Shown here piece by piece: positions 1 through 4,761 of a DNA stretch of 7,677 nt. The notes under the pieces were generated by a model. The model ran no database searches. It saw only the letters and a list, made by a program, of their open reading frames with translations, and was not told where the DNA came from. Position 1 is the stretch's first letter, and each line of letters begins with the position of its first letter. Source of the stretch: Desulfobulbaceae bacterium (lineage in GTDB: Bacteria; Desulfobacterota; Desulfobulbia; Desulfobulbales; Desulfocapsaceae); assembly GCA_030599175.1 (NCBI GenBank), contig JAUVON010000119.1, forward strand, positions 1-7,677, read 5' to 3'. Made by a program: the position numbers and the translations under genes.

Positions 1-6
1 TGTTTC

Positions 7-59
7 AAGGGTGCTTATCTCTTGTTTTTTATTGCAGAAGTTTTGGAGTAAGGCATTGA
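7..59 (+). repeat. Copy A of a 53-bp inverted repeat (partner at 4561-4613)
   Basis: Read on the plus strand, these 53 bases match the reverse complement of 4561-4613 at 51 of 53 positions; the mismatches are at 43 and 56. Identity stops abruptly on the gene side after position 59 and decays to the left before position 7. In the frame starting with GTG at 11 the copy encodes VLISCFLLQKFWSKAL, and both mismatches are synonymous in that frame. This could be a remnant of a duplicated gene or the edge of a mobile element; the left edge lies too close to the window end to tell. Confidence 0.85.
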
Positions 60-126
60 TATGGATTGTTGGAATAGAGCACTTGGTGTGCATGTGTGGA
101 AGTTATTTTAGGGGCGATAGATATAA

Positions 127-1503
127 ATGGTAAAAAAAATAATATTTGGTTCTGTTCTTTTTGCAAGTGCTGCTGCATTTTCATTGCTCTCTACTGCTGA
201 TGTATATTGTACTGAGAGTGTAACTGCCAAGGAAAATCTGGAACAGTTAATCAAAACAAATGAGTGCAGAGGATGTGATCTCGCAGGGGTGAATTTGAAT
301 AGAGTTGATCTTTCCGATGCTGATCTTGAAGGGGCCGACCTTTCAAACGCAAAAATGTCTCTAGCTAATCTATCACGGGCAAATTTGCAAAATGCAAATT
401 TGCGTGGTGTTGTTTTTGGAGGTACAGATCTAAGCGATGCGGATTTGCGTGGGGCTGATCTGCGTGGTACTTCACTGGACGGTGCATTTATAGGTGGAGC
501 TTTACTCGATGGTGTCTTTATTACTACTCAACCTTATGAGGATATAGACGCTGCAGAGATTAAAAGAGAGGTTTACATTGCTGATCCGTCTAAACCTAAG
601 GAGAAGCCGAAAGCGAAAGAGGTAGTAGTTGCTCCAAGACGGGTCTTTGAGGAACCACCACCGGCCATAATTGTAGAAGAACCTCAAAAGGAAGTTAAAA
701 AAACGAAGAGTGATGCACCAATTAAGTTGAGCTCAAATGAAACCGAATTAAAGGAGATTTACCCCCAGGCTCCTGCAATTAAAAAACCCACTTACGTGCA
801 AAAGGCAGTAGTCGAAGAGAAAATTGAACCGGTGCTTCCAGAGAAAAAGATAGTTGAAGAAAACGAAACAATCAAAAAACCGGAAAAAATTGCTTCTGCA
901 CCGATAGCTCCAAAAGCCAAAATGGATGAAGTGGCTAAAGAGGATGAAATTGTTAAGGAAAATGAAGTTGCTGAGGAAGCCCCGGCAGCTCCAGCAGCCA
1001 AAGTGGAAGAAGTGGCTAAAGTAACTCCGGCAGTCTCCACGGTTCCGGTTGAGGCGGAGCCAGAAAAAATCAGTGAAGTTCAAGATCTTGTTACCGACAA
1101 AGATGGATCCATTGGTACTATAGGGGAAAAAAATCAGGATTTAGCTGCTGAGAAAAAGAAGAGAGATAACCTGGCCAGGCTGTTTGACACAAACAAGTGT
1201 TATGGTTGTGATCTGTCCGGATTGGATTTGTCAAAGAAAAATCTTGATGGTGCGGATCTTGAGAAAGCTGATTTAACTGATTGTAATCTTGAAAAAGTCG
1301 ACCTGGAAGAAGCAAATCTAAAGGGAACTCTCCTGGTTAATGCCAATTTACGGGGAGCCAATCTTGAAGAAGCCGACTTATATAGAGCAGATCTGACCGG
1401 AGCAGACCTCACCGGGGCTAATATAAAAAAGGCCCTCTTCGATAATGCAAAAATTTCCGGTGCAGTGGGTGTAAATACGGAAGCGTTTTTACTGAACGAG
1501 TAA
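127..1503 (+). CDS. Exported protein with two pentapeptide-repeat domains
   Basis: The 458-residue product begins with a Sec-type signal (KK, then a hydrophobic stretch, likely cut near STA at residues 22-24), so it should act in the periplasm or at the envelope. Residues about 51-131 are A(D/N)LxxA-type pentapeptide repeats, expected to form a right-handed beta-solenoid. A linker at about 135-345 is rich in Lys, Glu, Pro, Ala and Val, low in complexity and probably disordered. A second solenoid covers about 362-446. Each solenoid is preceded by the same cap, NL-x2-L-x2-TN-x-C-x-G-C-DL (cysteines 47/50 and 358/361), so the module was duplicated. The start follows AGGGG at 110-114, spaced 12 nt. 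Pentapeptide proteins often bind partners or mimic DNA; no enzymatic motif is visible. Gene and fold are sure; the specific role is unknown. The convergent slyD-like gene shares its terminator. Confidence 0.93.
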   Translation: MVKKIIFGSVLFASAAAFSLLSTADVYCTESVTAKENLEQLIKTNECRGCDLAGVNLNRVDLSDADLEGADLSNAKMSLANLSRANLQNANLRGVVFGGTDLSDADLRGADLRGTSLDGAFIGGALLDGVFITTQPYEDIDAAEIKREVYIADPSKPKEKPKAKEVVVAPRRVFEEPPPAIIVEEPQKEVKKTKSDAPIKLSSNETELKEIYPQAPAIKKPTYVQKAVVEEKIEPVLPEKKIVEENETIKKPEKIASAPIAPKAKMDEVAKEDEIVKENEVAEEAPAAPAAKVEEVAKVTPAVSTVPVEAEPEKISEVQDLVTDKDGSIGTIGEKNQDLAAEKKKRDNLARLFDTNKCYGCDLSGLDLSKKNLDGADLEKADLTDCNLEKVDLEEANLKGTLLVNANLRGANLEEADLYRADLTGADLTGANIKKALFDNAKISGAVGVNTEAFLLNE

Positions 1504-1518
1504 TGGCAAAAGGGGCTG

Positions 1519-1551
1519 TGAGCGAACGTGAAGGTTCGCTCAACGGTTTTT
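1519..1551 (+). terminator. Rho-independent terminator, probably bidirectional
   Basis: A perfect 9-bp stem, TGAGCGAAC (1519-1527) with GTTCGCTCA (1534-1542), has a 6-nt loop and is followed by five T residues at 1547-1551 on the plus strand. On the minus strand the same stem is followed, after a short gap, by TTTT. It lies between two convergent genes (stops at 1503 and 1550), so it can end transcripts from both sides. Confidence 0.85.
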
Positions 1552-2008
1552 ATTTGTCACCGTTACCAGCTTTGCTGATATCTGAAAGAGTAAGATCATA
1601 CGTTAGATGATGTCCGGCCAGCGGGTGGTTGTAATCGACAGTGATTTTGGAATTATCGACCTCAATAACCGTAGCAGGAATTTGTTGTTCAACGCCTTCC
1701 TTTTCAACCTTAAGAGAGAGAACCATCCCGGGTTTAGGTTTGATATTTTTCACCATCTCATCACTGTCAATAGTTTGTACGAGTTCTTTTTGTCTTGCGC
1801 CAAAACCTTCCTCAGGGGGAACCCTAATCCTGCGATTATCACCAACCTTCATCTCCATTATGGCCTGCTCCAGAGTTGGTGGAATGTCGCTGTTACCTAT
1901 CCTGGCCATAAGCGGTTCTTCTTTTTCCACTATTTGAAAGGATTCACCGTTGTCCAGTTTGCCTGTATAGAATAATGAAACAGTGTCATTTTTTTTCGGG
2001 TATGACAT
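1550..2008 (-). CDS. slyD: SlyD-like FKBP-type peptidyl-prolyl isomerase
   Basis: This 152-residue cytoplasmic protein has the SlyD layout. It starts with an FKBP half (YTGKLDNGESF at about 14-24, then DIPPTLEQAI and VPPEEGFGAR up to about 72). An insert-in-flap chaperone domain follows (about 73-125). The FKBP fold then closes with VDYNHPLAGHHLTYDLTL, which parallels VDGNHMLAGQNLKF in E. coli SlyD. The family isomerises prolyl bonds and holds folding intermediates. The long His/Cys-rich nickel-binding tail of E. coli SlyD is absent. The usual F-D of the FKBP active site reads F24-Q25, so isomerase activity may be reduced. The start is supported by GAGG 9 nt upstream (minus strand). It is convergent with the pentapeptide gene and divergent from hisI. 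Confidence 0.93.
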   Translation of the reverse strand: MSYPKKNDTVSLFYTGKLDNGESFQIVEKEEPLMARIGNSDIPPTLEQAIMEMKVGDNRRIRVPPEEGFGARQKELVQTIDSDEMVKNIKPKPGMVLSLKVEKEGVEQQIPATVIEVDNSKITVDYNHPLAGHHLTYDLTLSDISKAGNGDK

Positions 2009-2039
2009 AGTTGTATGCCTCGTTGAAATTATGTGAGAA

Positions 2040-2081
2040 AGATCGTGTTTTTTATCACGCCATCAGGTTACGACACCATCA
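2040..2081 (-). repeat. Two degenerate tandem copies of the dispersed 'TGATGGCGTTGTAAAAAGTC' repeat
   Basis: On the minus strand this reads TGATGGTGTCGTAACC (2081-2066) followed directly by TGATGGCGTGATAAAAAACA, ending in CGATCT (2065-2040). Both resemble the cleaner copies at 3714 and 4382, and the CGATCT end matches the copy at 4382. The relationship is seen by eye with several mismatches and an indel, so it is tentative. Confidence 0.45.
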
Positions 2082-2084
2082 GGA

Positions 2085-2109
2085 GCTTATCTGAGAATAA
2101 GCATTTTTT
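2085..2109 (+). terminator. Small hairpin followed by a T-run, function uncertain
   Basis: GCTTAT (2085-2090) pairs with ATAAGC (2097-2102) around a 6-nt loop, and ATTTTTT follows. The shape is that of a weak rho-independent terminator on the plus strand, but no gene ends just before it. It may block read-through or transcripts started in the slyD leader, or be chance in AT-rich DNA. Confidence 0.3.
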
Positions 2110-2233
2110 CTAAAATCGAGGTTTTTCATAAAAATAAGCACAGTCATATAAGTCATATCTCGGAGTCTCGTGCCTCGCTTACCGGAGCATTATTTTTTTG
2201 AAAATAACGAATAGTTTGGGCAAAATGCATTCT

Positions 2234-2262
2234 CGGACAGGCTCCTAGGTGTGCCATACTAT
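2234..2262 (+). promoter_or_regulatory. Candidate sigma70-type promoter, distal, for hisI
   Basis: CGGACA (2234-2239) and TACTAT (2257-2262) are spaced 17 nt, each matching four of six consensus bases. Transcription from here would include the 20-codon ORF at 2280. It is a by-eye match and competes with the pair at 2325-2353. Confidence 0.25.
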
Positions 2263-2279
2263 ATATAGGGACAAATTTT

Positions 2280-2342
2280 ATGCAAGATACTGATTTCAAA
2301 AACTGTAAAAGGCGCTGGAGCAACTTGACAAAGCAGAGTTAG
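2280..2342 (+). CDS. Possible 20-codon leader ORF upstream of hisI
   Basis: An ATG at 2280, with AGGG at 2267-2270 (9 nt spacing), opens a 20-codon frame beginning [13 protein letters not shown] and ending TAG at 2340-2342. It lies 61 nt before hisI. It contains no His codon, so it is not a classical histidine attenuator peptide. It would be translated only from a promoter upstream of 2280. It could be a chance ORF or a gene remnant. Confidence 0.15.
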   Translation: MQDTDFKNCKRRWSNLTKQS

Positions 2343-2353
2343 CTGTCTAGTTT
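2325..2353 (+). promoter_or_regulatory. Candidate sigma70-type promoter, proximal, for hisI
   Basis: A perfect -35 TTGACA (2325-2330) is followed after 17 nt by a weak -10, TAGTTT (2348-2353). This would give a leader of about 45 nt before the hisI ATG at 2404 and would exclude the small ORF at 2280. The poor -10 keeps confidence low. Confidence 0.35.
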
Positions 2354-2403
2354 ACACCTCTTTCGAGTTTAGAGCCATTTTTCGATGGCAAAGGATTAGA
2401 AGA

Positions 2404-2787
2404 ATGATATCACTTAATTTCAGTAAGTCCCCCGATGCTCTTTTGCCTGCTATTGTTCAGGATTATAAGAGCGGAGATGTACTTATGCTTGCCTATATAA
2501 ATAAACTGGCATGGGAAAAAACCCTGGAAACAGGAAAAGCTCATTATTGGAGCCGCTCGAGGAACACACTGTGGCTCAAAGGAGAGTCCTCCGGGCATAT
2601 ACAGATAATTCATCAGATTCTGGTAGATTGCGATGAAGATACTGTAGTGTATAAGGTTGAACAGCTTGGAAATGCAGCCTGTCATACCGGTCATAGAACC
2701 TGTTTTTTCAGGCGTGTAGATAATGGTGAGCTTGTGGTTGAAGGAGAAAAAGTTTTTGATCCGGCTGTAGTGTATGGTCAAAAATGA
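2404..2787 (+). CDS. hisI: Phosphoribosyl-AMP cyclohydrolase (HisI, single-domain)
   Basis: HisI opens the adenine ring of phosphoribosyl-AMP, the third step of histidine synthesis, in the cytoplasm. The 127-residue protein is the single-domain form, without the fused HisE pyrophosphohydrolase seen in E. coli. Diagnostic motifs are [17 protein letters not shown] (49-65), DCDED (75-79) and [12 protein letters not shown] (92-103). By family knowledge, Asp75, Asp77 and Asp79 bind magnesium, and Cys76, Cys93 and Cys100 hold the zinc; all are present. AAGGA at 2391-2395 sits 8 nt before the ATG. hisG follows 54 nt later on the same strand, so the two are probably co-transcribed. HisE and the rest of the pathway must be encoded elsewhere. 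Confidence 0.97.
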   Translation: MISLNFSKSPDALLPAIVQDYKSGDVLMLAYINKLAWEKTLETGKAHYWSRSRNTLWLKGESSGHIQIIHQILVDCDEDTVVYKVEQLGNAACHTGHRTCFFRRVDNGELVVEGEKVFDPAVVYGQK

Positions 2788-2817
2788 GTTTGAGCAATTG
2801 AAGTTTGAGCAATTGAA
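2788..2817 (+). repeat. Perfect 15-bp tandem duplication between hisI and hisG
   Basis: GTTTGAGCAATTGAA occurs twice back to back, starting right after the hisI stop codon. It lengthens the hisI-hisG spacer to 54 nt. It looks like a recent slippage duplication in non-coding DNA; no function is suggested. Confidence 0.9.
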
Positions 2818-2841
2818 TATGAACGGAACGGAGCACAATCA

Positions 2842-3714
2842 ATGAATCAGTTAAAACTTGGGTTGCCCAAAGGAAGTCTGGAAAAAGCCACCATAGAATT
2901 GTTCGAAAAGGCAGGGTGGCTGATTAAACCCGCTGCAAGAAATTATTTTCCTGAAATTGATGATTCTGAGCTGGATTGTTCCATATGCCGACCCCAGGAG
3001 ATGTCACGGTACGTGGAAGATGGAATGCTTGATGCTGGAATAACGGGAAAAGACTGGACCATGGAAAATGAGTCCGACACTGTGCTTGTTTGTGATCTGG
3101 TCTACTCCAAGGTGAGCAGGCGACCTACAAGATGGATTGTTGCAGTAGCCGGTGATTCGGATATTGAGACCATAGAGGATCTCGAAGGAAAGAAAATCTC
3201 AACAGAACTGGTAAATGTAACAAGACAATTTTTTGATAAAAAGGGTATTAACGTTGATATTGAATTTTCCTGGGGAGCAACTGAAGCCAAGGTTGTTTCA
3301 GGTCTGGCTGATGCAATTGTTGAAGTTACTGAAACTGAGAGTACTATTCGTGCCCATGGTCTGAAGATTATTTATGAACTGATGGAATCCAACACCCAGT
3401 TTATTGCCAGCAGGGAGGCATGGAATGATCCCTGGAAGCGTGAAAAAATTGAGAATATCGCTCTTCTTCTGCAGGGGGCACTCAAGGCGGATCGAATAGT
3501 TGGGTTGAAGATGAATGTTGCAAATGAAAAACTTGAGGAAATTGTCGGAATTCTCCCAAGTATCAATGCGCCGACTGTGGCCCCTTTATACAATCAGGAC
3601 TGGTGTTCTGTTGAAACTGTGGTATCAGAGGATATCGTCAGAGACCTTATTCCAAAGTTAAAGAAGAGCGGGGCTGAGGGTATTATTGAGTATGCCCTGA
3701 ACAAAGTCATCTAA
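2842..3714 (+). CDS. hisG: ATP phosphoribosyltransferase, long form (HisG)
   Basis: HisG joins ATP and PRPP to make phosphoribosyl-ATP, the first and feedback-controlled step of histidine synthesis. At 290 residues it is the long form, which works without HisZ. The catalytic part (about 1-210) begins KLGLPKGSLEKAT and includes GITGKDW, SWGATEAKVV and the PRPP loop DAIVEVTETESTIRAHGL (157-174). An ACT-like regulatory domain (about 212-290) has LKMNV, LPSINAPTVAPL and GAEGIIEYALNKVI; in the family it binds histidine. In the PRPP loop, Glu166 stands where E. coli has Gly (STGATL). The ATG follows CGGAG at about 2829-2833. A dispersed repeat begins at the stop codon. Identity is very secure; only the loop substitution is unusual. 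Confidence 0.97.
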   Translation: MNQLKLGLPKGSLEKATIELFEKAGWLIKPAARNYFPEIDDSELDCSICRPQEMSRYVEDGMLDAGITGKDWTMENESDTVLVCDLVYSKVSRRPTRWIVAVAGDSDIETIEDLEGKKISTELVNVTRQFFDKKGINVDIEFSWGATEAKVVSGLADAIVEVTETESTIRAHGLKIIYELMESNTQFIASREAWNDPWKREKIENIALLLQGALKADRIVGLKMNVANEKLEEIVGILPSINAPTVAPLYNQDWCSVETVVSEDIVRDLIPKLKKSGAEGIIEYALNKVI

Positions 3715-3757
3715 TGGCGTTGTAAAAAGTCTTCATCTGCTTCGTTGCTGCAAAATT
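3714..3757 (+). repeat. Dispersed repeat, copy between hisG and engB
   Basis: ATGGCGTTGTAAAAAGTC (3714-3731) matches 4382-4398 apart from one extra A. Similarity continues more weakly through CATCTGCTTCGTTGCTGCAA and AATTTT. It starts at the last base of the hisG stop codon and fills most of the 69-nt gap before engB. Two copies in the same orientation flank engB. I recall similar sequences repeated in sulfate-reducer genomes, but this is memory and not checked. Confidence 0.7.
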
Positions 3758-3783
3758 TTAATCATTTCCAACAAGATATAAAA

Positions 3784-4368
3784 ATGGATTTTTCTAAAGT
3801 AGAATTTCTCCTCAGTGTCCACAGTCTGAAGCAGCTTCCGCCTGCCACTCTGCCTGAGGTTGCCTTTGCCGGGCGGTCAAATGTAGGAAAATCCAGCCTT
3901 ATTAATCGTATGATTGGCCGGAAGAAAATGGTGAAAGTAAGTGGCAGGCCGGGCAAGACCCAGGGGCTTAATTATTTTCAGGTTGGGGATGACTTTTTCC
4001 TGGTTGATCTGCCAGGCTATGGTTTTGCAAAAGTTTCCAGATCCATGCAGGATAGCTGGCAAGCATTGATTTCAACCTATCTCGAGACCCGGGAAACGCT
4101 TAAATGTGTTGTTGTGATTATTGATATCAGGCATGAACCGAAGGCTATGGACACCCAGCTCATTCAATGGCTGCGTGAACAGTCCATTTCCGTTCTCCCG
4201 GTATATACCAAAATCGATAAACTCTCCGGCAGCAAGAGGCAGAAAAATGCCAGACTTCTTGATGCAGGGCATACCATCAACGCCGCTGAAAGAGTTCTCT
4301 TCTCGGCAAAAACAGGGCAGGGCAGGGACGAATTGGTCTCCTTGCTTACACGATTCCTCTCTGACTGA
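3784..4368 (+). CDS. engB: Ribosome-biogenesis GTPase EngB/YsxC (YihA)
   Basis: This essential GTPase family assists late assembly of the large ribosomal subunit (family knowledge). All GTPase motifs are present, numbered from ATG 3784: G1 GRSNVGKSS (30-38), G2 Thr59 in GRPGKTQGLNYF, G3 DLPGYG (75-80), G4 TKID (142-145) and G5 SAK (174-176). The product is 194 residues, a normal length. I chose ATG 3784 over the in-frame TTG at 3745, because that TTG lies inside the dispersed repeat and would add 13 non-conserved residues. No strong ribosome-binding site precedes 3784. It follows hisG by 69 nt on the same strand, possibly by read-through; a second copy of the repeat lies just after the stop. 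Confidence 0.96.
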   Translation: MDFSKVEFLLSVHSLKQLPPATLPEVAFAGRSNVGKSSLINRMIGRKKMVKVSGRPGKTQGLNYFQVGDDFFLVDLPGYGFAKVSRSMQDSWQALISTYLETRETLKCVVVIIDIRHEPKAMDTQLIQWLREQSISVLPVYTKIDKLSGSKRQKNARLLDAGHTINAAERVLFSAKTGQGRDELVSLLTRFLSD

Positions 4369-4381
4369 CACTCTATTCTTG

Positions 4382-4426
4382 ATGGCGTTGTAAAAGTCCG
4401 ATCTCATGCGCTGTAAATATTTTCCT
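4382..4426 (+). repeat. Dispersed repeat, copy after engB
   Basis: ATGGCGTTGTAAAAGTC (4382-4398), then CGATCTCATGCGCTGTAAATATTTT, parallels 3714-3757 in the same orientation with a few substitutions and gaps. It begins 14 nt after the engB stop codon. Confidence 0.7.
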
Positions 4427-4560
4427 AAGTTTCAACATACTTTCATATTTCCTGCAGGCCTTTCTCCGCTTATCTTTTGGTTGTTTATTCACGCCGGATA
4501 CAACGCATTTGTTTTTTTTTAGAAGAGTAACTGATATGATAGAGATGGAAATAATGGCTT

Positions 4561-4613
4561 TCAGTGCCTTACTCCAGAACTTCTGCAATAAAAAACAAGA
4601 GATAAGCACCCTT
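4561..4613 (-). repeat. Copy B of the 53-bp inverted repeat (partner at 7-59)
   Basis: The reverse complement matches 7-59 at 51 of 53 positions. Read on the minus strand from 4609 it encodes the same peptide, LISCFLLQKFWSKAL, as copy A. The two copies face each other in opposite orientation across about 4.5 kb holding the pentapeptide, slyD, hisI, hisG and engB genes. Confidence 0.85.
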
Positions 4614-4676
4614 AAAAATCAGGGTATAAACTCCGACTTCGAATCGAGGCGGGTCGTTTAAAATAATAAGGTTTTA

Positions 4677-4682
4677 TATAAT
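4677..4682 (+). promoter_or_regulatory. Candidate -10 element for the phosphorylase-like/kinase pair
   Basis: A perfect TATAAT sits in AT-rich DNA 79 nt before the ATG at 4762. No good -35 lies at 16-18 nt (TCGTTT at 17 nt), so an activator or a different sigma factor may be needed, or the match is chance. It lies downstream of the inverted repeat, so the pair likely has its own promoter separate from engB. Confidence 0.25.
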
Positions 4683-4761
4683 TTAATGGCATTTATCCAA
4701 GCAATCTAAAATTACGATTTATTCGGGTTAGAATATCAACAGCATTTGAGAAGAGGGGAGA

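Larger units (their letters stand above)
2009..2403. other. Divergent intergenic region between slyD and hisI
   Basis: These 395 bases hold no convincing full-size gene. They contain two degenerate copies of the dispersed repeat beside slyD (2040-2081), a hairpin with a T-run (2085-2109), an AT-only hairpin with 7-bp stem TTATTTT/AAAATAA (2190-2207), a possible 20-codon ORF (2280-2342), and two candidate promoters reading toward hisI. The slyD promoter must also lie here on the minus strand, but I could not pick a convincing -35/-10 pair. Confidence 0.7.
4369..4761. other. Repeat-rich intergenic region between engB and the phosphorylase-like gene
   Basis: These 393 bases hold a dispersed-repeat copy (4382-4426), a low-complexity T9-T10 run near 4511-4520, copy B of the inverted repeat (4561-4613), and an AT-rich stretch with a perfect TATAAT (4677-4682). 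A 78-codon minus-strand frame (4609-4373) spans both repeats. I do not accept it as a gene, because its N-terminus is the inverted repeat and its C-terminus the dispersed repeat. The span 4382-4613 could be one decayed mobile unit. Confidence 0.7.

Noticed and set aside
11..133. A 40-codon plus-strand ORF starting in the inverted repeat and running into the pentapeptide gene start.
   Set aside because: Only the repeat-encoded part is shared with the other copy; the rest is unrelated, and no ribosome-binding site was identified.
748..1083. Long minus-strand frames within the pentapeptide gene.
   Set aside because: They are antisense shadows of the low-complexity linker; the plus-strand frame has a clear signal peptide and repeat domains.
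2280..2342. Histidine attenuator leader peptide before hisI.
   Set aside because: The 20-codon frame has no His codons, and no paired terminator/antiterminator hairpins are seen between it and hisI.
4373..4609. A 78-codon minus-strand ORF after engB, possibly a small gene.
   Set aside because: Its first third is the inverted repeat and its last codons are the dispersed repeat. It has no recognisable domain and fits a repeat remnant better than a gene.
7..4613. A composite transposon bounded by the 53-bp inverted repeats.
   Set aside because: No transposase lies inside, and the enclosed genes are ordinary chromosomal ones.
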